DNA of 64,000 bases from Limosilactobacillus sp. WILCCON 0051 (GCF_039955095.1 NZ_CP154878.1:558001-622000); one strand, 5' to 3'. Counted from the stretch's first letter, positions 46,227 to 54,970 are shown. Numbers and translations: made by a program. Notes: generated from the letters alone by a model not told the origin.

Positions 46227-47217
46227 ATTTAAAGTCAGTCAACAGGCCGACTGGTTTTTACTGATGCATGATCTGCTGGCGGTTGGCTTCTCGTTGCAGC
46301 ATGCAGTTCAATTCTCACAGCGGGCCTATCCGCGGCAGGCTGCTTTTTTTTCAAAAATTGATCAGCAGCTCAGGACCGGTCGTCTGCTGGCAGATGCGTT
46401 AAAGCCTTATTTAAGAGTTGAGCTTTATTATCAGCTTTTACTGGCTGAGCAGCATGGCAGTCTTTCAATAACGCTAAAAGAGATTGGTCAGTATTTACAG
46501 GTCCAAAAGCAGCAGCATCGTCAGCTAAAGACGCTTTTGGAATATCCGCTGATTTTATTGGTGATGCTGGGGACGATTTTGGCGGCCTTGCTGATTTTCG
46601 TTTTTCCCGAGCTGCAAAGCTGGCAGCAGCAGAATCAGCTGTCAATCGGCGAACGATGGCCGATTGGCGAAACACTGATAATTACCGGCAGTGTTTTTTT
46701 AAGCTATGGAGGATTAGCAGCGATTCACTGGCGGCATATGTCAACGCTAAAAAAGGTGCGGCATCAGTGTCGCTGGCCGCTGTTTGGCAAAATCTTTCGT
46801 GAATACTATGGTTATTATCTAACGTCCAATCTGGCCATTTTGCTGCAGCATGGTTTCTCTTTGCGTGAAATATGCCAGCTGACGAATAGCTTTGATGATG
46901 ACTCGTTGCTGCATCAGGTTGGCCGGGCAGCATTTGAGCTTAGCTCGCAGGGAAGACAGTTGACTGACTTAATCTTAAAAGCACCTTTCTTACCGGATGA
47001 ACTGGCCATTTTTATCAATCGTGGCTTGACCAATGAACAATTAGGCCAGGAACTGACTTTATTTTCCAAGCTCAAGTTTAAAAAGTTTCGGCAGTCAACG
47101 ATGCATATTCTGGTATTGGTACAGCCAGCGCTTTTTATTTTGATTGCTGCTGGGATTTTTTTAATGTATCTCAGTATTCTTTTGCCAATCTATCACTCAC
47201 TGCAGGAGGTTTACTAA
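46144..47217 (+). CDS. comGB: ComGB, competence pseudopilus inner-membrane protein
   Basis: 357 residues of the GspF/PilC family with two duplicated helical domains and three membrane segments (about 140-165, 180-200 and 325-350). It anchors the assembly ATPase. ATG 46144 has GGTGGGGATG 4-13 bases upstream, so the 83-base out-of-frame overlap with the comGA 3' end seems real. Residues before about 30 are unconserved, so an internal start after the comGA stop cannot be excluded. Confidence 0.88.
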   Translation: MLGSSSLKIAWPRAVWKKAWPSRTKPVKFKVSQQADWFLLMHDLLAVGFSLQHAVQFSQRAYPRQAAFFSKIDQQLRTGRLLADALKPYLRVELYYQLLLAEQHGSLSITLKEIGQYLQVQKQQHRQLKTLLEYPLILLVMLGTILAALLIFVFPELQSWQQQNQLSIGERWPIGETLIITGSVFLSYGGLAAIHWRHMSTLKKVRHQCRWPLFGKIFREYYGYYLTSNLAILLQHGFSLREICQLTNSFDDDSLLHQVGRAAFELSSQGRQLTDLILKAPFLPDELAIFINRGLTNEQLGQELTLFSKLKFKKFRQSTMHILVLVQPALFILIAAGIFLMYLSILLPIYHSLQEVY

Positions 47218-47218
47218 G

Positions 47219-47527
47219 ATGTTAAAGAAGCAGAAACGGCGCGCGTTTACACTATTAGAGATGGCTATCGTCTTATTTATTATCAGTCTGTTGGTACTGA
47301 TTATTTTGCCAAATCTCAGCACACAGCGCGAGCATGCAACCAAGATTCATGAAAATGCCATGACCAATGTCGTCCAGACCCAGCTTGATCTGTATGAGAA
47401 TGATACTGGACAAAAAGCCCAAAGCATAGATCAGCTGGTTGAAAATCAATATCTGACCTCAGCACAGGCACAAAAAGCAGCCAGTGAGCACATTAAAGTT
47501 GTCAATGGAAAGGCTGAGCGAAAATGA
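47219..47527 (+). CDS. comGC: ComGC, major competence pseudopilin
   Basis: 102 residues. Class 3 prepilin signal: basic KKQKRR, then cleavage site A|FTLLEM with the essential Glu+5, then a hydrophobic helix (about 12-32). Alanine rather than the usual glycine precedes the cleavage point. Ribosome site GGAGG; one base after comGB. It is the main pilus-forming subunit. Confidence 0.92.
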   Translation: MLKKQKRRAFTLLEMAIVLFIISLLVLIILPNLSTQREHATKIHENAMTNVVQTQLDLYENDTGQKAQSIDQLVENQYLTSAQAQKAASEHIKVVNGKAERK

Positions 47528-47979
47528 AAATTTGCCGGCCAGCCTTTACTCTGTTGGAAATGATAATTGTCTTGGGAATTGCCGCGTTGACGATGCTGAT
47601 TGGCTGGCCATCAATGCAGCGAACCATTCAGAAAAATGAAGAGCGTCAGTTTTGGCAGGTCTTTCGTCAAGCATGGCAGGCAGCTCAGGTACGATCAAAG
47701 ACCAGCAACGAGTCAACCCGCGTTTTTTATCTAAAAAGCCACAGTCAGGTTGTCTTTTCCTGGGCAAGTGGTGCTGAGTATATAAATGTTCCGGGTACGC
47801 TGTCGGTCAAACGGTTCAATGATATTGAGATGAAAACAACGGGCTATGTCAGTCCGCAGACAGAGGAGTTTGTTTCAACATTGGATAATACGGATTATCA
47901 AATCAGAATTCAATTGGCATGGGGGAGCTATCATGTACAGGCAACACAAAAAAAGGCATCGGGCAGTCATGCTGGGTGA
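47524..47979 (+). CDS. comGD: ComGD, minor competence pseudopilin
   Basis: 151 residues with prepilin signal CRPA|FTLLEM and hydrophobic helix (about 9-28). It overlaps comGC by four bases (ATGA) and comGE by 47 bases. Confidence 0.88.
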   Translation: MKICRPAFTLLEMIIVLGIAALTMLIGWPSMQRTIQKNEERQFWQVFRQAWQAAQVRSKTSNESTRVFYLKSHSQVVFSWASGAEYINVPGTLSVKRFNDIEMKTTGYVSPQTEEFVSTLDNTDYQIRIQLAWGSYHVQATQKKASGSHAG

Positions 47980-48235
47980 GAGTGTGACGGCATTGGCGAT
48001 TGTCGCGTTCAGTATCGTTTTTTTAATGACTGGCCTAAATGAATTGAATCATCAAAGAAAACTGGCTGATGAGCAGCTGGCAGCAAGTCGACTGGCTAAA
48101 GAGGCCAGTGATGCTCTCAAAAATCACCAAGACCGCGTCAGGATCGTTCGAGCTCCACTAATGGCAACTGCTGATCGCAATAGGGTAGTCGTTGAACGAT
48201 CAGGAAAGTGTATTCTAAAACTGGAAAGGCGGTAA
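47933..48235 (+). CDS. comGE: ComGE, minor competence pseudopilin
   Basis: 100 residues, MYRQHKKRHRAVMLGESV, a basic stretch and a hydrophobic helix (about 17-38), with Glu in LGES as the counterpart of Glu+5. ATG 47933 has GGGGGAG 5 bases upstream; the longer in-frame ORF from 47846 lies inside comGD. Assigned mainly by position and signal. Confidence 0.72.
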   Translation: MYRQHKKRHRAVMLGESVTALAIVAFSIVFLMTGLNELNHQRKLADEQLAASRLAKEASDALKNHQDRVRIVRAPLMATADRNRVVVERSGKCILKLERR

Positions 48236-48239
48236 TGGT

Positions 48240-48776
48240 TTGAGACGATCAGCATTTACGCTGGCAGAAAGCATAATGGCACTACTGATCAGCATGGTGA
48301 CAGTTTTGGCATTGGGGCAGACTGTCAAGATTGTTGATCAAGTCAATCAGCGTGCTTTGGATATGCCAACGGATTGGTATTTATTCGTGACCGAGCTGGA
48401 ATTATCGGATCGGCACTTCAGTCTTTATCGATGTCAGGATGAACAGCATACGGTGCTGTATGGAGCTGCCACCAAGAAGTATTATGAGCTGACGGCTGAA
48501 AATGGTCGAATATTCTTACGGCTGCAGCATGGTGGTGGTTATTTGCCGATGCTTTATCAGGTTCAAGCAGCAACTTTTAAACGGCTTGACAGGCAACGGT
48601 TAGAAATTGAGGTGAAAAGAAGCAATGGATATCGGCAAACAGCGGTTATCTGTCTGGCGCCGTCGCAAGAGCAGTACGCTGCTGGCGGCGATGATCGTGC
48701 TGAGCATTGCGACAGCCACTGTTTTGGCTCAGTATCGCTATCAGGCTGGTCAAGCAAAACTGATTCATCGTCTTAG
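48240..48776 (+). CDS. comGF: ComGF, minor competence pseudopilin with overlapping C-terminal extension
   Basis: 178 residues. Prepilin-like signal RRSA|FTLAESIMALL and helix (about 10-30). The ComGF-like part runs to about residue 140. The rest lies out of frame over the comGG start and reads as Cys/Ser-rich, unconserved sequence. The start is TTG 48240 behind GAAAGGCGG; ATG 48235 meets a stop after two codons. Confidence 0.8.
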   Translation: MRRSAFTLAESIMALLISMVTVLALGQTVKIVDQVNQRALDMPTDWYLFVTELELSDRHFSLYRCQDEQHTVLYGAATKKYYELTAENGRIFLRLQHGGGYLPMLYQVQAATFKRLDRQRLEIEVKRSNGYRQTAVICLAPSQEQYAAGGDDRAEHCDSHCFGSVSLSGWSSKTDSSS

Positions 48777-48933
48777 TGATCAATTTATTGCACAGGCAAT
48801 GTTAAATTTGACTGGCAGCAAAGATAATGCGGACTTTAATAGAGGAATCGTCAAGCATGAAGACAGGTTGACAATCGTCTGTCTCAATGACGGATCATCC
48901 TTTAAGTTTCAAGAAGACGAGGCGCTTCCTTGA
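48625..48933 (+). CDS. comGG: ComGG, minor competence pseudopilin
   Basis: 102 residues with basic N terminus KQRLSVWRRRKSS and hydrophobic helix LLAAMIVLSIATATVLA (about 19-35), the ComGG pattern of no strict cleavage motif. ATG 48625 has GAGGTG upstream, 152 bases inside comGF in another frame. Last gene of the comG operon. Confidence 0.78.
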   Translation: MDIGKQRLSVWRRRKSSTLLAAMIVLSIATATVLAQYRYQAGQAKLIHRLSDQFIAQAMLNLTGSKDNADFNRGIVKHEDRLTIVCLNDGSSFKFQEDEALP

Positions 48934-48958
48934 ATTTGTCGGTAAAAATAGGTAAACT
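48930..48958 (+). promoter_or_regulatory. Promoter of ytxK-ackA
   Basis: TTGAAT (48930-48935), 17-bp spacer, TAAACT (48953-48958). It starts at the comGG stop codon. Confidence 0.7.
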
Positions 48959-48995
48959 ATTTTCGTACGACGAATGAGGATGGGAGTGACCAAAA

Positions 48996-50003
48996 CTGGC
49001 AACACCAGAACAACTATTTGTACCATTTGATCGCGCAACGGAACTGTTACAAGCAGATTTGAACAGCTCTTATCTTGATGCATTTCTCGAAAATGCTGAG
49101 AATCTGGTTGATAATGGCAAGGTTCGTGTCGAGGATGGTTTGCCTAAGCCAGAGACGGTTGCTGAGTTAAACAAGCTATATCAGCAGCTGGATCTGTTGC
49201 ATACCGACCGCGAGACAGTACGCCGTCTTTTGCAGCTGGATCTGTTAAAAGTGATTCGTAAGGATGCGATTCAAGCCAATCATCAAATGACGCCCGATAC
49301 TTTGGGGATCATGATGGCCTACTTGATTGAAAAAATCATTGATCGCAATCATCCATATACGATTTTTGATCCGGCAGTAGGAACGGCTAATCTACTAACA
49401 ACGGTCATGAACCACCTGCAAGAAGCCATTGATCAGCCAGTACAGGGATACGGAATCGATAATGATGATGAGCTGCTGGCAGTTGCCAGCGTCAGCGTCT
49501 CATTACAAAGAGAGCCGGTTGAGCTGTTTCACCAAGATGCCATTGAGCCTTTGACGATTCCGCAAAGTGATTTGGCGGTTTCAGATCTGCCAGTTGGATA
49601 CTATCCGCTTGATGAAAATACGAAAAATTATCAGACGCGTGCTGAAAAAGGACATTCATACGTTCATCATCTGTTGATCGAACAATCAATGAATTATCTT
49701 AAACCAGGCGGCTTTGGCGTATTTTTGGTACCATCGAATCTCTTCCAAACTGAAGAGACGATGGGCTTTGTTAAGTGGATCCACTCGGTAGCGCATTTCC
49801 AAGGATTGATCAATCTGCCAGCTGATCTTTTTAAGAATCAAGCTGCTCAAAAATCGATTCTTCTTTTGCAGCGTCAAGGTGGTGGCAGTCATCAAGCCAA
49901 GCAGGTTTTGTTGGGCAGTTTTCCGTCAGTCAAGAAGCGTGCTGAATTTGTAGCCTTTATGAATCAGATTGATGCATGGGTAGCTGCAAATCTTAAAAGT
50001 TGA
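48996..50003 (+). CDS. Class I SAM-dependent methyltransferase, YtxK family, probable CTG start
   Basis: 335 residues. SAM-binding motif FDPAVGTANLL (about 124-134), and SDLPVGYYP in the place of the NPPY motif of N6-adenine methylases. It stands between comG and ackA as in most lactobacilli and streptococci. The frame is closed by TGA at 48987-48989. The conserved N-terminal stretch (VPFDRATELLQADLNSSYLDA) begins right after CTG 48996, the only possible early initiation codon, with GGATGGGAGTG 7-17 bases upstream. The first in-frame TTG (49059) has no ribosome site and would cut into conserved sequence. Confidence 0.85.
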   Translation: MATPEQLFVPFDRATELLQADLNSSYLDAFLENAENLVDNGKVRVEDGLPKPETVAELNKLYQQLDLLHTDRETVRRLLQLDLLKVIRKDAIQANHQMTPDTLGIMMAYLIEKIIDRNHPYTIFDPAVGTANLLTTVMNHLQEAIDQPVQGYGIDNDDELLAVASVSVSLQREPVELFHQDAIEPLTIPQSDLAVSDLPVGYYPLDENTKNYQTRAEKGHSYVHHLLIEQSMNYLKPGGFGVFLVPSNLFQTEETMGFVKWIHSVAHFQGLINLPADLFKNQAAQKSILLLQRQGGGSHQAKQVLLGSFPSVKKRAEFVAFMNQIDAWVAANLKS

Positions 50004-50030
50004 GAGTTAGTAAAAGGAGAGATTACGCCA

Positions 50031-51230
50031 ATGTCAAAAACGATTGCTGTTAATGCCGGCAGTTCGACCGTCAAGTTCAAGCTGTTTGACATGCCAAGCG
50101 AAGAAGTAGTAGCAGAAGGCCAGATTGAACGTATCGGTCTGGAAGTTGGCCATGCCGAAATCAAGTATGGTGACGGTCAAAAGTTGAAAGAAGATAAGCC
50201 ATTCGCTGACCATGAAGCTGCAGTTCAATATCTGCTCAAGCAGCTGCTGGATTTGAAGATTGTTGCCAGCTATGATGAAATTACGGCTGTTGGTCACCGG
50301 ATTGTTGCTGGTGGTGAATACTTTAAGGATTCAGTTGTCATCGATGAAGACGTTATGAACAAGATCGATGCGCTGGCTGAATATGCACCATTGCATGACC
50401 CAGCTGAATTACAAGGTATCAAGGCCTTTAAGGAAGTCTTGCCGGATGCATTTGCAGTTGCCGTTTTTGACACTGCTTTCCATGCTAATATGCCAAAAAT
50501 GAATGCCCTCTATAGCGTTCCTTATGAATGGTACGAGAAGTATGGTGCCCGTAAGTATGGTGCTCACGGTACCAGTCACCGTTACGTAGCGGCTCGGGCA
50601 GCTGAAATGCTTGGCCGACCATTGGAAGAATTGAAGCTGATTACCTGCCACATTGGTGCTGGGGCTTCAATTACTGCTATTAAAGGTGGCAAGTCCTTTG
50701 ACACTTCAATGGGCTTTTCACCATTAGCCGGGGTTACGATGGCTACTCGTTCTGGGGATGTTGATCCATCATTGGTTGCTTTCGTCCAAAAGAAGCTGGG
50801 CGTTTCTAGCGATGAAATGGTTGACATGCTTAACCACAAATCCGGTCTGTTGGGGATTTCTGGCGTTTCCAGCGACATGCGCGATGTTGAAAAGGCCAAA
50901 AACGAAGGCAACGAGCGTGCACAGTTGGCTTGGGACATCTATGTCAACCGGATCGTTCGCTACATTGGCGCCTACATTGCTGAACTGGGTGGAGCAGATG
51001 CCATTGTCTTTACTGCGGGTGTTGGTGAGAACAGTATCACCGTTCGTCAGGCCGTAGCTGACAAGCTGGGCTACTTTGGTATTGCGATTGATCCAGAAAA
51101 GAACAACATTCGTGGCGTAGAGCGTGATCTGTCGACTGATGATGCTAAGATCAAGACGCTGCTGATTCCAACTAACGAAGAATTAATGATCGTTCATGAT
51201 ATCGAACGACTTAAAAAAGCCAGCAAGTAG
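50031..51230 (+). CDS. ackA: Acetate kinase
   Basis: Acetyl phosphate + ADP to acetate + ATP, the energy-yielding end of the phosphoketolase pathway used by heterofermenters. 399 residues with IAVNAGSSTVKFKLFD at the N terminus, FDTAFH (about 147-152), GAHGTSHRYV and the C-terminal TAGVGENS. Ribosome site AAAGGAGAG. A strong terminator follows. Confidence 0.97.
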   Translation: MSKTIAVNAGSSTVKFKLFDMPSEEVVAEGQIERIGLEVGHAEIKYGDGQKLKEDKPFADHEAAVQYLLKQLLDLKIVASYDEITAVGHRIVAGGEYFKDSVVIDEDVMNKIDALAEYAPLHDPAELQGIKAFKEVLPDAFAVAVFDTAFHANMPKMNALYSVPYEWYEKYGARKYGAHGTSHRYVAARAAEMLGRPLEELKLITCHIGAGASITAIKGGKSFDTSMGFSPLAGVTMATRSGDVDPSLVAFVQKKLGVSSDEMVDMLNHKSGLLGISGVSSDMRDVEKAKNEGNERAQLAWDIYVNRIVRYIGAYIAELGGADAIVFTAGVGENSITVRQAVADKLGYFGIAIDPEKNNIRGVERDLSTDDAKIKTLLIPTNEELMIVHDIERLKKASK

Positions 51231-51244
51231 TTGCTGTTAAAATC

Positions 51245-51275
51245 AAAATGGGACGCTGGTGAGCGTCCCATTTTT
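51245..51275 (+). terminator. ackA terminator
   Basis: AAAATGGGACGC (51245-51256) pairs with GCGTCCCATTTTT (51263-51275). Confidence 0.92.
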
Positions 51276-51294
51276 GTGTTTAGGAGTGATAATG

Positions 51295-51900
51295 ATGCGT
51301 TTTGTGACTTCTGATACCCACTTTTTGGATCAGCATCTGTTAGGAGTTGACGATTTTGCGCCACGGCCTTTTGCTGATACCAAACAGATGGATGAGCAGA
51401 TTATTGAACACTGGAATGCTAAGGTTGCCGAAAATGACATTGTATATCATTTGGGCGATATTGCCGTATATTTTGCTAAGCCAGCCAAGCGAGCCGATGA
51501 GGCGATTTTTGAGATTTTAAATGCGCTGCATGGTCACCTGGTACTGATCAAAGGCAATCATGATCGAAGAGAACTGTTTAAATATCTGGCTGCTCATAAT
51601 TATGACTTAAATGGTCAGCCTAAATTCAGCTTTCATGATGTTGGGGCTTTAATCAAGTATAATCATTGTCAGTGCTATCTAACGCATTATCCAATGATGC
51701 TGGGGATTGCGCCACGGATTATAAATCTGCATGGTCATATTCATCACTATGCCGTTCCAGTAAAAGAAAACGTTAATGTCGGGATTGATTCCCCGGAACT
51801 GGAATATCTGAAAAAACGGCCGGCATTTGGCGAGCCCTTGACACTGGCAGAGGTTGAGACGATTGCCCGGATCAAGGCAGAAAAGCTGACTCGACATTAG
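51295..51900 (+). CDS. Calcineurin-like metallophosphoesterase
   Basis: 201 residues. Metal-binding blocks SDTHFLDQHLLG (6-17), GDIAVYF, KGNHDRRELF and LHGHIHHYA mark a two-metal phosphoesterase of the YjhB-like small group; the substrate is unknown. ATG 51295 is 8 bases after TAGGAG; ATG 51292 is also possible. It begins 20 bp after the ackA terminator. Confidence 0.85.
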   Translation: MRFVTSDTHFLDQHLLGVDDFAPRPFADTKQMDEQIIEHWNAKVAENDIVYHLGDIAVYFAKPAKRADEAIFEILNALHGHLVLIKGNHDRRELFKYLAAHNYDLNGQPKFSFHDVGALIKYNHCQCYLTHYPMMLGIAPRIINLHGHIHHYAVPVKENVNVGIDSPELEYLKKRPAFGEPLTLAEVETIARIKAEKLTRH

Positions 51901-51950
51901 ATCATAGCAGTGAGTATAATAGTTTGGATATTTATTAAAACGAGAAAGGA

Positions 51951-52550
51951 GTGGCTGATATCAATCGCAGTAAAGTTGAAGAATACATTGAACGTCGCCA
52001 GATGCAGCGGCAAGGCGTTTTTCGGGTTCTACAGCAAGATCAGCAGCATTTTTTGATCAACAATCATCCTTACACGCTGGTTGCTGACTACAAAAACGCT
52101 TTTAATTCCGAGGCACTTGCTGATCGTTTTAGTTCCATTCTGGGTAAATATGACTATATAGTCGGTGATTGGGGATATGGACAGCTGCGATTGCGTGGCT
52201 TCTATGGTCCTGATAATCCACAGTATAATCCTGAACAGGGGATGCAGACGATTCAAGACTATCTGTATGAAGACTGCAACTTTGGCTGTGCCTATTTCAT
52301 CATCCATAATCAAGAGGTGCAGCTGCCAAGAAAGAATCGGCGGTCTGGCAGACGTTTTTCAAATCGGCACAAAGCTTCTGGGAACAGTAAAAAACATCAG
52401 TCGGGCGCAGCTGTCAAAGAGGTTCGACAATCACTCAAGCAGCCGCCTTTAAAAGAACGTAAAAACCAAGAAGTACGTCGCGTAAAAACCGGTAAGCATC
52501 GTCAAAAACTGATAGTGAAAAATAAGAATAATAAGCGAGAGAAAGCATGA
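51951..52550 (+). CDS. YutD family protein with basic C-terminal tail
   Basis: 199 residues. The YutD core (about 28-120) contains YDYIVGDWGYGQLRLRGFY; function unknown. Residues about 125-199 are an Arg/Lys-rich disordered tail. The frame opens with GTG 51951, but AAAGGAG overlaps it, so the true start is uncertain and may lie a few codons downstream. It overlaps the next gene by four bases (ATGA). Confidence 0.82.
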   Translation: MADINRSKVEEYIERRQMQRQGVFRVLQQDQQHFLINNHPYTLVADYKNAFNSEALADRFSSILGKYDYIVGDWGYGQLRLRGFYGPDNPQYNPEQGMQTIQDYLYEDCNFGCAYFIIHNQEVQLPRKNRRSGRRFSNRHKASGNSKKHQSGAAVKEVRQSLKQPPLKERKNQEVRRVKTGKHRQKLIVKNKNNKREKA

Positions 52551-53317
52551 AACAATATCAAGGCTATTTTATCGATTTAGATGGTACGGTCTATCGCGGT
52601 AAGGAAAGAATCCCAGCCGCTGCACGTTTTATCAAGCGCTTGCAGGAGCATCAGCGAGAGATTCTGTTTGTTACCAACAATAGTACCCGCAGTCCCAAAG
52701 AAGTTGCTGCCAATCTAAGAGCAAATCATGATATTAACGTGACGGCGGCTAATGTATATACCTCAGCAATGGCAACCGCTGATTATTTGGTACAGCATGC
52801 TGGCCAAAAGCGCCGAGTATACGTAATCGGGGAACGAGGACTAAAAGATGCTTTGTTAAATAAGGGAATGCAATTGACTGATCAAGATCCTGACTATGTC
52901 GTTGTTGGCTTGGATCGTAACGTGACTTATGAGCAGTTTAAGATTGCAACGCTTTGTATTCGAGCTGGTGCTGTTTTTATCGGTACGAATGGGGATACCA
53001 ATCTGCCAAGCGAAGAAGGGATGATTCCGAGTGCTGGTGCTTTGGTTGAACTGGTTCGCTATGCCACACAGCAAGAACCAATCATGATCGGCAAGCCACA
53101 AAAAACCATTGTTGAAATGGCTTTAAAGGCTAGCGGACTGAAAAAATCAGAGGTATTGATGGTCGGCGATAACTATCAGACCGATGTAAAAGCAGGTATT
53201 AATACTGGAGTTGATACGCTTCTTGTCTATACCGGTCTTTCAAAGCCAGCTGATATTGAACATGTGGAGACTAAACCAACTTATACGGTGAAGACGCTTG
53301 ATGAATGGAACGTTTAG
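52547..53317 (+). CDS. NagD-like HAD-IIA hydrolase (TIGR01457 type)
   Basis: 256 residues. HAD motif I FIDLDGTVYRG (8-18), motif II VTNNSTRSP (about 42-50), motif III/IV MVGDNYQTDVKAGINTG (about 205-221), with a C2 cap between. Phosphatase of unknown substrate, commonly next to yutD in Firmicutes. Confidence 0.9.
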   Translation: MKQYQGYFIDLDGTVYRGKERIPAAARFIKRLQEHQREILFVTNNSTRSPKEVAANLRANHDINVTAANVYTSAMATADYLVQHAGQKRRVYVIGERGLKDALLNKGMQLTDQDPDYVVVGLDRNVTYEQFKIATLCIRAGAVFIGTNGDTNLPSEEGMIPSAGALVELVRYATQQEPIMIGKPQKTIVEMALKASGLKKSEVLMVGDNYQTDVKAGINTGVDTLLVYTGLSKPADIEHVETKPTYTVKTLDEWNV

Positions 53318-53948
53318 AAAACAAATAGTTGAAGCCATCGGGACAATCCTTGCGTTGCTGCTGATAACTATCGCAGCGGCTGGGCTTGCCCTTTTTTTAA
53401 CCTTGCTGATCTCGCCGTTGCTTTTAAGGATTCCGTCGCACTTTTTGAATCTTTCAAATGCAGTGGTTTTAAAAGATTATCGTCATTTATTAATGTATCT
53501 TGTTCAGCCTTGGCCACAGCCGCCTTTGCATCTAGCTGGGATTCCAATGACTGAAAGTGCCGTTGAGCATTTTAGCGATGTCAGACATTTGATCATAACG
53601 GCATTAGCTATAACTGGATTGGCATTATTTGGCGCATGTGGAATCATGCAGTATGAAAAAAAGACCTGGCAGCTTTGGAAACTGTCAGGTCTATTGAAGA
53701 ATCTATTAGCATTGTTGATAGTCGTCGGGATGATGATTATCATAGATTTTGATGACTTTTTTATCAAATTCCATTATCTTGCTTTTTCCAATATGAATTG
53801 GGTGTTTTCACCGACCAGCAATCCAATTATTAATTTGTTTCCCGATGATTTTTTCGCGATGCTGTTTGGAATCTGGTGGCTATTCACCATCCTGCTCTTG
53901 AGTTTGATTCAATGGCGAATCAACCGTTACTTGAGCAGACTTATTTGA
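53301..53948 (+). CDS. TIGR01906-type integral membrane protein
   Basis: 215 residues with about four membrane helices (about 11-40, 95-115, 130-150 and 185-206) and an exterior loop with HFSDVRHLI. The family is common downstream of yutD-nagD-like genes; function unknown. It overlaps the previous gene by 17 bases, and its last 69 bases overlap the convergent DedA gene. Confidence 0.8.
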   Translation: MNGTFRKQIVEAIGTILALLLITIAAAGLALFLTLLISPLLLRIPSHFLNLSNAVVLKDYRHLLMYLVQPWPQPPLHLAGIPMTESAVEHFSDVRHLIITALAITGLALFGACGIMQYEKKTWQLWKLSGLLKNLLALLIVVGMMIIIDFDDFFIKFHYLAFSNMNWVFSPTSNPIINLFPDDFFAMLFGIWWLFTILLLSLIQWRINRYLSRLI

Positions 53949-54578
53949 GAGCTTTGATTTAATAAAGCTGATTACGGCAGGCATCAGGGTAACCACAATG
54001 ATTGCCAGAATGATTGCCGAGAAGTGAGCCTGGACAAAAGGAAGATTGCCAAAGAAATAGCCGCACGAACAACAGATTGCAACCCAGCTTACACATCCGA
54101 CGATGCTGTAGCGGATAAAGCGCCGATATGGGAAACCGGATCCAGCTGCAGCAAAAGGAGCAAAAGTACGAATGATTGGCATATACCGAGCCAGGATGAT
54201 CGCAGGAGCACCATGTTTTTCAAAGAATGCCTCTGCTTTTTCAAGGCTCTGTTTATCGATCAGTTTTCCGAACCATGAGTGATTTGACAGGCTCTTACCG
54301 ATTCTTTGACCGATCAGGAAGTTAATTGAATCACCTAAAAGACATGACATTAAGAATCCAAATGCAAAAATCCAGATATTTAAGTGGTAGCTTGCATTTG
54401 CAGCTAGTGCACTGGCTGCAAATAGCAGTGAGTCACCAGGCAGGAATGGTAAAATTACCGCGCCGGTTTCGATAAAAATGATCAGAAACAGGATTAGGTA
54501 GCTGGCATCGCCAAACTGATTAACGATCTGAATCAGATGGGTGTCAATGTGAAGGATAAAATCGATTAAAGTCGACAT
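53880..54578 (-). CDS. DedA family membrane protein
   Basis: 232 residues. The DedA signature includes FIETGAVILPFLPGDSLLFAASALAA near residues 35-60 and RYMPIIRTFAPFAAGAG-like sequence near 140-156. Members act as undecaprenyl-phosphate or phospholipid flippases and support membrane energetics. ATG 54578 follows AAAGGAGT. The polar C-terminal tail (about 205-232) is read from the strand opposite the end of the TIGR01906 gene. Confidence 0.92.
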   Translation of the reverse strand: MSTLIDFILHIDTHLIQIVNQFGDASYLILFLIIFIETGAVILPFLPGDSLLFAASALAANASYHLNIWIFAFGFLMSCLLGDSINFLIGQRIGKSLSNHSWFGKLIDKQSLEKAEAFFEKHGAPAIILARYMPIIRTFAPFAAAGSGFPYRRFIRYSIVGCVSWVAICCSCGYFFGNLPFVQAHFSAIILAIIVVTLMPAVISFIKSKLSNKSAQVTVDSPLNQTQEQDGE

Positions 54579-54832
54579 ATAAAACTCCTTTTATTTTTCT
54601 TATATTCAATTATCGCTAAGATTTTAACAGCAATTAGGTTTTTTTTGAAGAATAATCATTAAATTAAACAAAAACGTAAACTATTTTAAATCATTCAGTA
54701 AATTCACTTTTTATAACATAGACAATAATGCTGACTTCGAATTATATTGATCGTGATTTGAGGGCCGTTTTATAGTTGTGGAGTTTTAAAGTTTGTGTTT
54801 TGAAAAAACGTTTAAAAAATATAGAAATAGCA
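54579..54832. other. AT-rich intergenic spacer
   Basis: Between DedA and the first rRNA promoter. I see no coding region, hairpin or repeat that I can support, beyond AT-rich DNA that could act as an upstream activating region for the rRNA promoters. Confidence 0.5.
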
Positions 54833-54861
54833 TTGACGAAAACTCAGAATATCGGTATAGT
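54833..54861 (+). promoter_or_regulatory. rRNA operon promoter P1
   Basis: TTGACG (54833-54838), 17-bp spacer, TATAGT (54856-54861), with AT-rich DNA upstream. Confidence 0.8.
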
Positions 54862-54941
54862 AGTTATCGTTGTCGATGAGGCAGACGCTGATGACAGTCA
54901 GATTTGCTTCTAGCAGTTATTAACGATTTAAAAAAATGTTG

Positions 54942-54970
54942 TTGACAGCTGCGCGACTTCATGATATATT
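54942..54970 (+). promoter_or_regulatory. rRNA operon promoter P2
   Basis: TTGACA (54942-54947), 17-bp spacer, TATATT (54965-54970). Confidence 0.85.

Noticed and set aside
48240..48776. comGF as a frameshifted pseudogene
   Set aside because: The ComGF-like part is intact and only the 3' end overlaps comGG, so an overlap explains it without loss of function.
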